A stretch of 60,000 nt of DNA from Polytrichum commune (Eukaryota; Streptophyta; Polytrichopsida; Polytrichales; Polytrichaceae), in assembly GCA_950295325.1 (NCBI GenBank), contig OX485805.1, positions 31,547,501 to 31,607,500 of the forward strand. Reading direction: 5' to 3'. Below the pieces are notes generated by a model, which did not search any database, was not told where the DNA came from, and saw only the letters and a list, made by a program, of their open reading frames with translations. A program made the translations under genes and the position numbers. This document shows, piece after piece, positions 24,405-35,666 of the stretch (position 1 is its first letter; each line of letters opens with the position of its first letter).

Positions 24405-24935
24405 AGATTTTGACAAGGTAGGTATTGATTTCGGTAATTTCTTTTCGTGGGTGGTTGAAACGAGGTTCCACGTTTCACAATTTCTAAAGGTTAGTTTCCA
24501 TGTAGGTTGCTTCGCCCACCATGTTCTAGAGGAAATGTAGATTTCACATAGTGGTATCTACAATTCTACTAGAATCTAGTGGACGTGTAACTTGCATGGA
24601 AACTAACCCTAAGTCTCCAACTTCAATTATGATATCACCATGTAATCGATAGTGCCCTGACAAATGTCCCTAGTTTTGAGTGCTAAAGTGAAGAGAAATA
24701 TATTTCAAAATGAGCGGTTATGGCAAACTCTAGACATTGGTAATGTGTTTGGACCAGTTTTTTACTTCAAAAATTCACAATACTTTCAAATTAAGGAATG
24801 AAATTATCAAAAAAAAATCCACCCGCACGATTCCTATCTTTCTTACACGATAACTTTTTTTTCACTGCCTTCCACTTCTCCAAATGTGGTGTAGAATCTC
24901 TCTAGTGATCAGTCATGAGCACCTCTACTCTAATT
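24405..24935 (+). repeat. Dispersed repeat R2, copy 1
   Basis: It matches 41340-41760 along most of its length, and in part 28370-28760 (direct) and 27790-28110 (inverted). Landmarks are TTTTGACAAGGTAGGTATTG, CTCTAGACATTGGTAATGTG, TTTCTATCTTTCTACACG-like text and AATCTCTCTAGTGATC. It contains the fold-back at 24489-24608. Confidence 0.65.
24489..24608. repeat. 120-bp fold-back (hairpin) element
   Basis: The left arm GGTTAGTTTCCATGTAGGTT pairs with the right end, whose complement reads GGTTAGTTTCCATGCAAGTT (18 of 20 matching). Inside, GTAGATTTCACATAGTGG and GTGGTATCTACAATTCTACT continue the palindrome. A homologous hairpin is at about 41453-41559. It could be a short MITE; no TSD was established. 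Confidence 0.6.
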
Positions 24936-25084
24936 GAGAGTCAATGTCTCAAATTCTACACAATGTCCAAGGAGTGTTTCCAAGTCCAACATGTTGACAT
25001 CTCTCAACATTTCTTTATTGATGTGAGGTACCTTTTATAGATTCTTAGAAAGTGTTCTTGAAATCTTCCTGAAGTCTTGAACTT

Positions 25085-25133
25085 CTTTTTCTTTTTCTTT
25101 TTCTTTTTTGAGACAGAAGGCCAACATGGCCAA
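25085..25133 (-). mobile_element. 49-bp LINE-A tail insertion with TSD
   Basis: On the minus strand it reads GGCCATGTTGGCCTTCTGTC then TC plus an A-rich (AAAAAG)n tail. It is flanked by TGAAGTCTTGAACTT (25070-25084) and TGAAGCCTTGAACTT (25134-25148), a 15-bp TSD with one mismatch. It sits inside the old MITE-2 copy. Confidence 0.8.
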
Positions 25134-25161
25134 TGAAGCCTTGAACTTAACTGGTTATGTC

Positions 25162-25387
25162 CAGTGATCGGGGAGATTTTTGGGCATAATTGGTTGAGAT
25201 CCTAGTGTTTGCAAGTCCAACTGGTTACATGTTCACATCCTCCGGTTTTCCTTTATAAAATTGGGGTATATTCTATAAATTCCTCTAAAATGATCGGTAA
25301 TTTTCCTGCAGTCTTGAACTTCGACCGGTTATTTCTCAAACTCAACCGGTTCATTTGTAACTAACTGCCGGTTCTCCCCGATCATTG
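25162..25387 (+). mobile_element. MITE-2 copy, young, hAT-like, 226 bp
   Basis: It starts CAGTGATCGGGGAGATTTTT and ends GGTTCTCCCCGATCATTG. A perfect 8-bp TSD, GTTATGTC, lies at 25154-25161 and 25388-25395. Internal landmarks are GAGATCCTAGTGTTTGCAAG, TTACATGTTCACATCCTCCG and CAGTCTTGAACTTCGACCGG. It is non-coding. Confidence 0.9.
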
Positions 25388-25775
25388 GTTATGTCTACAA
25401 ACTCAACCGGTTGCAGTCAGTTTTTTACACATTCAATTATTCCACACCCTAAATATTTGTCATTGCACATACATAGATCGCCTATTCATAGTTGGACTCC
25501 TGTGTCACTTTGCATCGAATTAACTTAACTTGGGCAAGTTTTGCATGCAAAATCTATAATTTGAATCCCAATAGTAGATGTGGATCTCAACTATTATCAG
25601 AGTCCACTCATGTCTACACTCATAAAACCACAAATAACTAGGGCGACGTTTAAAGATCGGAGTTGTCAGTTATAGCTGGAGCCATATCCCGGCCAGTGTG
25701 ACCTTTTTAGTGGAGTAGACACGGTGGCGATAAATCATTCATGGAATTAAATAGTGTCATAAGAGTTGCTTGTAA

Positions 25776-26273
25776 GGGCCACTTCAAACACGAGGCACGA
25801 GCTGTGACCATGATATTGTAAGAGCCCAAAAGCAAAGTGTCCAAAGGCCGTCCCAACACACTTCCAAAATCACGTAGTGTGGTCACGGACCCTCAAGTGT
25901 AGTGTGAAGTCCTATGTGCCGGGCCCTCAACCAAGGCTATTTCAATGATTATCTGTTCATGCGGGTCTTTGCACATGATAAAATAGAATAAACCAACGGT
26001 TGTGAGCGTTCGGAGTGCCACGGTCTCCTGGTTTTGTGTTAGGCCTACCTCCAAGAGGTGGTTTTTGAAAATAATCCAAGTGATCATGAAACATGATCCA
26101 GTCGATGCCATGTAGGAATCCATGTAGGCTTTACATCTATCTTGCATTCACATACTCCGTTGGTCCCTCAAGCGTAGTGTGAAGCGAACTTGGACTGGCT
26201 CCGCCTTTTCCACCAATGAGAGTGCTTGAAATGTATAGGTCACGGGCTCTCAATCTCGTGTGTGAAGTGGCCC
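25776..26273 (-). mobile_element. PIF/Harbinger-like MITE, copy 1, 498 bp
   Basis: The TIR is GGGCCACTTCAAACACGAG at the left, with ...CTCGTGTGTGAAGTGGCCC at the right. It is flanked by TAA on both sides (25773-25775, 26274-26276), the 3-bp TSD of PIF/Harbinger elements. The interior is inverted relative to the copy at 51042-51548 and is non-coding. Confidence 0.85.
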
Positions 26274-27396
26274 TAAAGTAAAGGAGATGAAACCATGGGT
26301 TTGGTCCTAAAACCTGAGGTATTCAAAGTAGACTCCAACACACGATGCGCTAACAAGCTCTTAATACCACGGTTTTGACCCTCTTTGAGGGACTTTACAA
26401 ATAACTCAATTGTTCTATAACCAACATGTGCATATAAAATCCGTCCCACATTTTCGTTCTTGAAGCTAATTCCAATGTCAAATTATCTTCTAAAGCAACC
26501 TCCCATCTACACACATCTTCAAAGTCTTTTGGTTGGATGAATGAAAGCTATCATCTTATGTAATAAGGGTACACTTCCATGTGCAAAGGAAGTCTGCAAA
26601 AAATCCATTGCAATTACACAAAAACAAAATTGAACCATCCTCCATCCTTTTCCTCCACATACACGTGTGTGTTAATTTTCCTTAGAGAACAAGAATTAAC
26701 AATTGACAAAATTGTATAGAGAAATATGGTTTTGGAGAATGGAGAGTTGAGTTTGATTCCAAACCCGAAAATTGACTTTCATTTGAGCAGGGAAATTTTG
26801 ATTTGCATAAACGGGTAGGTGTGGACCCAAAATTGTCCTATTTAACACTAACATTTCTTCATGATGGCATACAACTAACCAAATAACACCCGCATACCTC
26901 AAACCTTCAAAACTTGTCTACCATGTATCAATAACCGGTGGTTATAATGGGCATGATCATAATCTATATGCATTATGCATGGCAAGTTTAGTAGCTGCAA
27001 GAGAGTCCATGATGATGGGAGTTGACCGCCTCTCCATTTCAGAGCCGGAGATCGACTTTCATTTTAGCGGTTTTAATTGTTTCTTTAAATATATTTAAAT
27101 AAAAAATAAAAATAAAAGGAATCAATAAGTTGGTATGGACCCAAAATTGTTGTAATTTGCATTAATTCTTTTTCTAGATGGCATATAACCAACTGTATAG
27201 ACCCATGTCGAAATTTCATTTGTAATTTAAGGTGCCCTTATTGTGCATGATGCATTCCACGCATTTCGGAGTGCATCATGTTTTTGGACATGGCATGACG
27301 ATTCTCTAACCCATAAAGGTTGCTAAAATTCATTCCCAAACCTTATGTTTGGTAATGCACGAGGGAGAGATCATTGTGATGAACATGATGTCCTAA
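26274..27396. other. Intergenic DNA
   Basis: No gene or clear element recognised. It is AT-rich, with no long conserved frame. Confidence 0.35.
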
Positions 27397-27740
27397 GGCC
27401 CACTTCACACACACAAGCCAAGGGTCATTACTATGTGATTGTGAAAGCCTCTGAATCTCATCCAAAGGCCGTTCCAATAGTTTAAATGAAATAGTGGAAT
27501 TTACATCAAGCCTACCTCTTGGAGGTGGGCTTGACACAAATTCCAGCAAACCATGAAACATTATCCATAGATTGCCATGTGAGAATCCATGTAGTCTTTT
27601 TCATTCGGCTACTTTCTTTGAACCTTAGATCTTCACCTGCTAGTGTGAAGTGAACTTGGATGGCGTCGGCCTTTTCGGACCAATGAGAGATCTTAGAATG
27701 CAATGGTCATAGACCTTCAATACCATGTGTTAAGTGGCCC
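27397..27740 (-). mobile_element. PIF/Harbinger-like MITE, copy 2, internally deleted, 344 bp
   Basis: It begins GGCCCACTTCACACACA and ends GTTAAGTGGCCC, in the same family as 25776-26273 and with the same interior landmarks (CCTACCTCTTGGAGGTGGG, AACCATGAAACATTATCCA). TAA precedes and TTA follows. About 150 bp of interior is missing compared with the full copies. Confidence 0.75.
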
Positions 27741-27789
27741 TTATTCTCCATAATGCACCCCCCCCCCCTCGGTGCATAACCTATTATGA

Positions 27790-28110
27790 ATTTACCCTCA
27801 TATCTCAAATTGTTTTAGACCTATCTAGCTTATATCAAATAAGCAATATAGTAGAGGTGCCCATAACCAATCCCTTTAGAGATTATGTGCCAAATCTGGA
27901 GAAGTATAAGGCGGTGCAGAAACCTATCCCCGTGTAGGAAGATAGATTTAAGGAGAATTGCAAATTTGTCGGTAATGTTATTCCTCAAATTGAGAATATT
28001 GTGAATTTTGAAGCCAAAAGTTGGCCTGAACGTATTAATTACCAATGTCTAGAATCTCCCATAACCGCTCATTTTGAGACAAAGACCTCCTCACTTTAGC
28101 ACTCGAAACC
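27790..28110 (-). repeat. Dispersed repeat R2, inverted copy
   Basis: It is the reverse complement of parts of 24405-24935 and 28370-28760. It contains CCCGTGTAGGAAGATAGAT, ATTACCAATGTCTAGAAT and CCCATAACCGCTCATTTTGA. Confidence 0.6.
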
Positions 28111-28369
28111 AAGGACATGTGTCATGGCACTACTGATTCCAACCTAATGAGAATTCAATCCTAGCATGACTGAAATTCTAGTACCCTATAGATTCCCAAT
28201 GGGATCTCGATTGCGAATACATGGTTCGACTATTTACCAACACAATGACTCAATGTAACTGGTGATCCTAATTAATCTATAGTAGACGCGCCTATTCCCA
28301 ATCAGGACCCCATCGGCAATCTACAGGGCACCGGAATTTCGACTAGGTTGGGGATTGAATTTTGAAAAG

Positions 28370-28760
28370 CTCGGAACGAACAATGTCCTAGTTCTGACAC
28401 ATGTCCTAGTTCTAAGCGCTAAAGTGAGGAGGAATGAACGATCCAAATGAGCGGTTATGGCAGACTCTAGACATTGGTAATATGTTTGGACCAACTTTTG
28501 GCCTTTTAAAAATCACAGTCCTCATGATTTCTATCTTCCTACACAGGGGAAAATTGCACCACCTTGTACTTCCCCATAGAATTGGGTGAACCCACCCACC
28601 CACGCACCCACCCATACACTCGTTCCTTGTTGGATGCCTAAACCCTTGCCTCCAAGGAACCAGTATACAAACTAGTTCGCCCCAGCCCTCGATCCCTTCT
28701 CCATATGTGGCACATAATCTCTTACGTGATCGGTTATGGGCGCCTCTAGTACTCTACAAC
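28370..28760 (+). repeat. Dispersed repeat R2, copy 3
   Basis: GAGCGGTTATGGCAGACTCT, AGACATTGGTAATATGTTTG, ATCTTCCTACACAGGGGAAA and CTTACGTGATCGGTTATGGG match the other R2 copies. A (CCCAC)n-rich patch is at about 28583-28616. It is opposed to the copy at 27790-28110, forming a spaced inverted pair. Confidence 0.6.
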
Positions 28761-28764
28761 ATAA

Positions 28765-29297
28765 GGGCCGCTTTACACTTAGAGGCCGGGCCAATTCGTT
28801 GTGTAAGAGGCTTGAAATCCTCATTTGTGATTGGTCAAAAGGCTCAAATCGGCCCCAACCCCTTTACATCTAGAGGCCGGGCCGATTTGGTGGTATGATT
28901 TTTTAAATTAAAAAATGTATGTTATGACACGGCCCGAGCTCGTTGAATTGGGTGCACCCAAAATGGAAGGCCAATTCTTGGCCTAGAGGCCAATGTCATA
29001 TTCCACTAAAAAAATCTTCTTAAATAAAGTATAATTTTTTAAAGTGAACTAGATCCATTGGATTATGTGGAATCTAAAGGCTCTATCTTAGATTATGCTA
29101 CATCCGTTGGATTAGGCTAATTTTTTTGAATCAGCTTGGCTTCTTGGCCCAAGGGCCTTTACATATGGGAAAATTGGCCCCCGGTATAATCTTATTATAA
29201 TGTGTAGTAGAGGCCGGCCTCCAACCCAAAAAAGGCTGAAATTTTGTGCAATCGGCCTCAAGGGAAATTGGCCTGGCCTCTAGGTGTAAAGCGGCCC
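28765..29297. mobile_element. Second PIF/Harbinger-like MITE family, 533 bp
   Basis: The left terminus is GGGCCGCTTTACACTTAGAG; the right terminus complements to GGGCCGCTTTACACCTAGAG, and similarity extends about 32 bp. A perfect TAA duplication lies at 28762-28764 and 29298-29300. The TIR-like motif recurs inside (TTTACATCTAGAGGCCGGGC near 28863; related pieces near 29158 and 29213), so the ends have subterminal repeats. It is non-coding. Confidence 0.85.
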
Positions 29298-29662
29298 TAA
29301 GTGAAGCGTTCTAATGCATGCATGGCAGTCGTCGTAGAGGCCACTGAAGTTAGTGATAGGCCGGGTAATAAAAGGGAAGGGGAGGGGGGGGGGGCATTTA
29401 AGGCATGCATAAGTTAACAGTTTTCTAAAAGGGGATGGAGCCGGTTTCTCCTAGATTGGATGCCCTGCTACATTCCCTCTCCCCCATATTCTATTGTCAG
29501 CTACAAAGAATGTCCCATGGCCGCCTTCATCTTTATATTAACCCCTCAACCCTTGGGGCGGCCTCATTTATAACACCCACCCCTTTTAGGGCCCGGGACG
29601 ACACCGGACGGAGGGACTCATTGCCTCCGCGACATGACCTAAAAATAATAATACACGTCGTT

Positions 29663-30007
29663 CAATGACCGGGGAGAAAGGACCCCTATATAGTTCCCAA
29701 TGGACCGGTTGGGTTCGAGGAGAAAGAACCCGTCGAAGTTCAAGACTTGAGGAAAACTATATACCCATCATTTTATTAGCATAGTCATAAGAAAATCATA
29801 ACACAACCATTTGGACTGAATGTAGGGAATATTCTGTGGAATATTGTCAGTTCCACGGAACACGGTTATGGATTGAATAATGTTGTGATCTTGGGAATGT
29901 ACCTACATTTGTTAAAGAAAAACTGAAAGATCACAACATGTAAGCAGTTGGACTTGGAAGCACTAGGAATTTGACCAACTATGCCCCAAAAATCTCCCCG
30001 GTCATTG
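29663..30007 (-). mobile_element. MITE-2 copy, reverse, with extra internal sequence (345 bp)
   Basis: It starts CAATGACCGGGGAG and ends CTCCCCGGTCATTG, a perfect 14-bp TIR. Interior landmarks in reverse orientation are GTCGAAGTTCAAGACTTGAG and AACATGTAAGCAGTTGGACT. About 120 bp near 29760-29900 is not in other copies. No clean 8-bp TSD was found. Confidence 0.65.
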
Positions 30008-31470
30008 CTTCAATTCTTCCTAACACGAGGTCCGTGCCGGTTGTAATGTGGAACATGGTATTTTGAATGTGTATCCTTCCATTTTGGATAGCAAGCACTA
30101 CGTTGGCTATTCAACACAACGTTTAGAGCAATTTTTCATGTTGTGGTTGTTCCGATGACACAAAATAGAGTTTGTCGACATCGGCAGAGTGTTTGCTATT
30201 GCCTTCAAGGATCTTGTTGGTTGAGCAGTTTTGTGCAGAGTAGGGGAGGCCAACATATGAGAGAGTATATTTCCCTTGTTGCCCAACATGCAAGTTGGAA
30301 TGTGGTCATCCTCGAAATTGCACGGCTGCATTTATTGAACATACTATCTTGACATTACATCAATTTGAAACATATCAAAAAAATGAAAACTTTGGGTAGG
30401 GGTTGAATAATAGAAACATGCTAGCATGAAAAAATAATAGCATAAAATACAACAATCTCATTTTCATAGTTTGTGACAAGGTAAGGATATTATAAAACAA
30501 AGTGAATTTTATATGGAAGTGAGATGGAAGCATTCTATTGGCCAAACAATTTTGTGCATGTTGTTAAAATACCATAGTAAGCTCTAACCACAACTACAAT
30601 ATTCCAAGGCCAAGATGTGAATTGTCACCCACATAGACTATGGTACATGGCCCTCAAAACACCTTCTAATGAAAATATTTTAAAGATTATTCTATATATG
30701 TGTAAATTCAATAGGAGTTCTTTCTCAAATTTGATGCATACAAGCCAATGAAATCAAAATTATTTTTATTCTCTTTGTTGTGAACACAAATAAACTAGTT
30801 CATTACGAAGGTTATGTATAAGTCAAAGAGGAAGTTCAACACTACTTCTAGCCCCAAGAATAGAGCACTCAACTCCAAAAAGGGGTCTTCACAAACAAGA
30901 AATGTTCACATGGCACTCTTATATAGGTCTACTCTGCGGGCCTTTAGCGAACTGTCCAACTTCTTGTGAAGGAACCACATTCAAAGAGGTTGTAACAATA
31001 AGGATACTTAACCTTATGATGAATGAGACCATGACATGTTGCACTCTAGGAACTTCATGTATGACATGTTCACTATCACTTGTTCTTAAAGGCATGTGTT
31101 ACACAAGAAGAATAACCACATCAAAAAGAAATTGCAAACATACAAAATATGGTCTTGACATCTCCTCCTTAAGACCATCACTAGGAGAAACCAAGTGCTT
31201 AGTTTCCACTCAATTTTAGTTTAGGTTGCATATGTAGTGTTATTTCATATTTATTATTTATTTATCGAAACCACCTTGTGGCAATCAAAGTGGTTTGCTG
31301 CTTTAGACAAGTTAAAAGTTAGAATGGACAATAGGTGCAACATGCACTATCATGTCACCTTTTTTGTGGGTTGGATTACGTTCAATATTGTTTTAGGGCA
31401 TGGCAACAACCTTAGCATACTCCATGCCTCTTGCATGCATAAGGTGGGTTTATCCTCCATTATGTATAAG
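30008..31470. other. Intergenic DNA
   Basis: No gene recognised. Frames of about 100 codons at 30902-31219 and 31237-31575 match no family I know. Confidence 0.35.
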
Positions 31471-31945
31471 TCGACAACTATCGAGACATGTATTCTTTTT
31501 CATCATAGCCACTTGGATGGTCCCAACAACCAATTTCGAATGGTTGGCCATCGATACCATGTCACATGGGGTTGACAATCAAAGACTTCTTGAGGTGTTT
31601 GTGACAATCGCCACATAGCAAGCTACATATGTCATTTTGCATAGAAGTTGGCTACCAATATCACGTCACATTGGTATCAACAAGCATGCACAAAGGTAAA
31701 ACCTAACCCTCGCATGGCGGTTTTTTTTTTAATCCTTCATTTCGTATCCAAGACAACTATCGAGATAAGTGGTTCTTGACCATAGCCACTCGGATGGTCC
31801 CTACCAATACCGTATGTCACATGAGATAAGCAACCAAAGACTTTTTGGGGTGGTTTGTGATAATTGCCACATGACTCACAAGCTTCATCTATAATTTTGC
31901 ATAGAGGTTGGTTACCATCGCCTTGTCACATGGGTGTTAAGGTAG
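31470..31945 (+). repeat. Tandem duplication, two diverged units ~279 bp apart
   Basis: ACAACTATCGAGACA at ~31474 and ACAACTATCGAGATAAGT at ~31754 each begin a segment. Both continue with CATAGCCACT(T/C)GGATGGTCCC, TGTCACATG, an AAAGACTT motif, ATTTTGCATAGA and a final GTCACAT. Confidence 0.65.
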
Positions 31946-32250
31946 ACGCGCCTAAATCGAACACAACAATAAGTTAAACATCTATATTTGAGTGGTATGT
32001 GGTGAGGTATGGATTTAAGAACCATCACGAAAAAAGACATGTGTTCAAAAGAAATTGGACTACGTGCTCAAAATCTGCTAGCCATTCTATCCTCACCAAT
32101 CAACATAATTGAAGGGGACTTGTATGACCACTTGATGAGCATAAGATTATTCACTTTGATAATAATAAGATATTCATACAAGCTCCAAAAGTTACGAGGC
32201 AAATGGCTACAGGCATAGTTTGTATTTGCTAATCATATTGGCACTATAGT
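31945..32250 (+). repeat. Dispersed repeat R1, copy
   Basis: GAAATTGGACTACGTGCTCA, CATAATTGAAGGGGACTTGT, TTCACTTTGATAATAATAAG and CATACAAGCTCC follow the R1 order. The GAAGGGGA here is the unexpanded form of the G tract seen in other copies. Confidence 0.6.
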
Positions 32251-32324
32251 GCATGCTTAATACCCATTTCATATCCTATGAGAAGTGGGTGCGAAAAGAA
32301 AACTATTTACCTAATGTAGACAAC

Positions 32325-32680
32325 CCTTATTCGGTTACGTTTCTTGATTGGACACCTATAATTAAGTGGTGTGTGGTTGGGTGTGACTCCAAGAACCAAA
32401 TACTGAAAAGACACATGTTAAAGAAGTGTAGACTATGTTTTCAAAGTATGATTACCAATAGTCTAAATAGTCAACATATCTGGGGAAACCGATATGACCA
32501 TTTAACGAGCATAACATATCTTCACTTTGACAATGAATAAGACATTTGTGTGAGCTCCAAAAACCACAAGGAAAGTGGCTACGGCTCGATGTGGCTTTGC
32601 CAAACCATTGAGTGTTTCATATCCTAAAAGAAGTGGGCTAGTTGGGAAGAAAAATTAGTAACCATTAAAGACCCATCACC
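32325..32680 (+). repeat. Dispersed repeat R1, copy
   Basis: Landmarks are TTCGGTTACGTTTCTTGATT, GACACATGTTAAAGAAGTG, CTGGGGAAACCGATATGACC and TTCACTTTGACAATGAAT, ending TATCCTAAAAGAAGTGGG. It follows another R1 copy in the same orientation. A (GA)n run is at about 32708-32728, just outside. Confidence 0.6.
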
Positions 32681-32898
32681 ATAAGGCATGTCAACCTTAA
32701 TGACACAAGAGAGAGAGAGAGAGAGAGAACCTCTCATCCATCCAACATAAAACCTTGAGCCCCACCCCTAGGTTTATTGCCGAGTCATATCGAATGACTC
32801 GGACTAGACTAATTCAGGATCTATGAAACCAATTCCGGTGTCAAAACAACTCAAAACAACAACCTCCGGGATACACACTATTTCAAGGCTCTTAGGTT

Positions 32899-33125
32899 CA
32901 TTGTCTAGGGAGATTTTTGGGCATAATCGGTCTATATCCTAGTGGTTTCCAAGTCCAACCAGTTACATGTTGACATCTGTTGGATTTATCCTTATTCATT
33001 GGCAGTATTTTCTCAAAATTCCTCTTAAATGATTAGTAATCTCCCCAACTCTTGAACTCGAACCAGTCATTTCTCGAACTCCACCGGTTCATCTGTCACT
33101 AGCCGTCCATTCTCCACGTTCATTG
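32899..33125 (+). mobile_element. MITE-2 copy, older, 227 bp
   Basis: It starts CATTGTCTAGGGAGATTTTT and ends CTCCACGTTCATTG. The interior follows the family order (TATATCCTAGTGGTTTCCAA, ACATGTTGACATC, CTCTTGAACTCGAACCAGTC). The flanks CTTAGGTT and TTTATGTT agree at 6 of 8 positions, a decayed TSD. Confidence 0.75.
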
Positions 33126-35184
33126 TTTATGTTGGATGAACGAGAGGTGCACTCGTATGTGTGAGATCTCTCTCTATATATACTATGTTTTTTCTTAACC
33201 ATAAAGGAACTAAGCCAGTAATTTAAGTTAACCCCAAAGTAAAGTTACTTTAGGGTTAGGTTAGTTTCACCTAACGAATATCCATCATAGATCGAGACAT
33301 TTGCATCTATGGCCACAAAGAGTTATCTAATCTCATATTAAGTGAAAGAGGCCATGAGAACCTCCTTTCGCAGCTTAAGCCACAGTAGTAGTTTACCCTA
33401 AGTAACTTTTGGGATTAGTGTAAGTTGTGCAAGCTAATTAAGGTGGGAAGTATATGCAACATGCCTCTAAATTCAATCGCACAAGGTTCAAATGGCTAAG
33501 GAACATGTAGAATGCTCTATGGCTGTATTTGTATTCGATGATAGAAAATGTATGTTTATGTTGTACATAATTATGTGACATAAATAACAATTGGGTTCTA
33601 TTGTTATTCGCCTTGTGTACGTTACTAACCCTCTCTTTGGATTTGGTTGGTGGCATGCGCACAAGTGAGGCAGACCCTTCACAAATTTGACGGCATACTT
33701 AGGTTTTGCTCATCATCTTCTTTCAAAAATAATGTGTACATAGTGCTTAGGCATTCCATTGTAATGAGGAATGCAAAGCCACATTTTGAGATGTGATAGG
33801 ACTTTGAAGTATGTTTGAACAAGTCTTTTATATTGTTTTGAACTTGATGTTGTAAAGCTTGGATGTGGAATGCATTACTTTGCTTAAGGGTACAAGTGGT
33901 AAAACCTTAGTAATATAGTTTGCTTAAAGGTTTTTACTTTCTTGGAAACATACCAAGAAGAGACGACGACAAGAATAAGAAGGTAGTGAAGCAAAGATAT
34001 GGCCATGAGGGATGATCCCATCACCCTCCCGGGTTTTCAAAGGTACATAGATATGTAAAAGAATGGTTTGGCCTCTTAATAAGAGGATGTATTACACAAG
34101 GACTCATGCCCCCTCCCCGCCTGACTTTAGCTAAGCCTAAAAGTTGGTTCTTAAAACACGGCCTTCACACCGTCGACATTATCTAGTGCCGAGCCTAGTT
34201 GGCAAACGATGTGGCAGGGGCTTAAAAGTGGAGGTTTTAAAAGCCTCAAGCACCGACCCTCCCATCGGTACCTAGACTTGAGGCAAGAATGTAGGACCTT
34301 CAAAAGTGTCACCTCCCACCCTTGTGATTGGTCGCTTTTAGTCTCAGCTACGAGGACCCGAGGAGCTTCATTAACAAATGCCGATGGTAAAGATCAATGA
34401 GTAGCAAGGCATTCGGGGATGGGACAAAAACCATCCAACATGCCATTGCTTGGTCGATATAACAATGACCATGTGTGAAAGGTACTCAACCAAAACCCAC
34501 TCAACCGTCTCCGGAGCAAGTTCTTGTAGGTGCATTGGGATAGCCGGACGCCTCCGCCATAACCAAGGGAGCTTTACCCGGTTCTCAAGAAAGACTCTGG
34601 TTATTTGGTAAAGTCAGGTGGGGGAGGCCACATAAGCTTGACAGTAAGCATAGCACTACTCAAGAAAAAAACCCAGCTCTCTCTCTCTCACTCTCTCTCT
34701 CTCCACACGGATGCTAGCTAGTTACCCCACCGACCATGCCCATGTGAAAGAGAGAGAGAGAGGAAGGGGATGGAGCTTCAAAAATCCTGAGGATCGAGAT
34801 CGATGTTAAAACCCTGGCCTGGACCCCCTCCTTTCCTTTCCTTTCCCTTCCCTTTTCTTTTCTCTTCTTTTTTTGTCTTGCTCCTCTTCTCGATGATCAT
34901 CATCATCAGTAGCCCAAGCTTTAGCGGCGCATACTAATTCACTTTGACGTTGTGTGAGCCTGCTCCTGCTGCCACTGCCACTGCCACTTTGTGCTCAGAA
35001 ACGCGAAGCTTTTTGTCGCCGCAGACATTTCACGCTCTTCGGGGTTGATCTCCACAAGATATTCAGATTCAACAATGGACAAATTAAACTTATTAGTTGC
35101 AGGCAGGCAGGGCAGGGCAGGGCAGGGCAGACTAGGCTGCCAAGTTTCCCAAGAGCCAAGCCGATCGATCGATCGAACTAAGTA
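33126..35184. other. Intergenic DNA with simple repeats
   Basis: No gene recognised. CT-rich (34678-34702) and GA-rich (about 34748-34762) runs face each other, and a (GGCAG)n minisatellite lies at about 35099-35130. A coding-like feature could not be supported. Confidence 0.4.
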
Positions 35185-35192
35185 AGTAAGCT

Positions 35193-35430
35193 CTATGATC
35201 GGGGGGGGGGGGGGGGGGAGAATCGGCAGTTAGTTACAGATGACGCGGTTGAGTTTGAGAAATAATAACCGGTTGAAGTTCATCAAGACTGCACGAGAAT
35301 TACCGATCATTTTCGAGGAATTTATAGAGGAATATACCCCATTTTAATACAGGAAAAGCGAAGGATGTCAACATGCAAACACTAGGATCTCGACCCGATT
35401 AGTATGCCCAAAAATCTCTCCCAATCGCTG
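35193..35430 (-). mobile_element. MITE-2 copy, reverse, with poly-G at its TIR (238 bp)
   Basis: It starts CTATGATC followed by about 18 G, then GAGAATCGGCAG, and ends CTCTCCCAATCGCTG. A perfect 8-bp TSD, AGTAAGCT, lies at 35185-35192 and 35431-35438. The G run replaces the GGGG of the consensus TIR. Confidence 0.88.
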
Positions 35431-35666
35431 AGTAAGCTTAAGTAAAGTTAACTTCCTTGCAGCCAGTCTTCTGTGCACGTGCAGGAAGTGTTGATTAAGT
35501 GTGGAGATCGTGGAATTAATTCAGGGAAGTGGGCCTAATGCAGCCGCTCTTCTTGATCGAACGCCTTTTGTTTCAGTCATTTGTGGTCGAGAATGGACAC
35601 GTATCACGAAAAGATTGAATCATGTGCTCCCAATATAGACACGGGTCTAAGTTTGATCGTTAGCAC

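Larger units (their letters stand above)
24943..25440 (+). mobile_element. MITE-2, old outer copy carrying two insertions
   Basis: The sequence GGAGTGTTTCCAAGTCCAAC, ATGTTGACATC, then CTTCCTGAAGTCTTGAACTT follows the MITE-2 consensus. It resumes after the insertions with ACTGGTTATGTC and TACAAACTCAACCGGTTG. It is interrupted by a LINE-A tail (25085-25133) and by a younger MITE-2 (25162-25387). Its outer ends are degraded and approximate. Confidence 0.65.
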
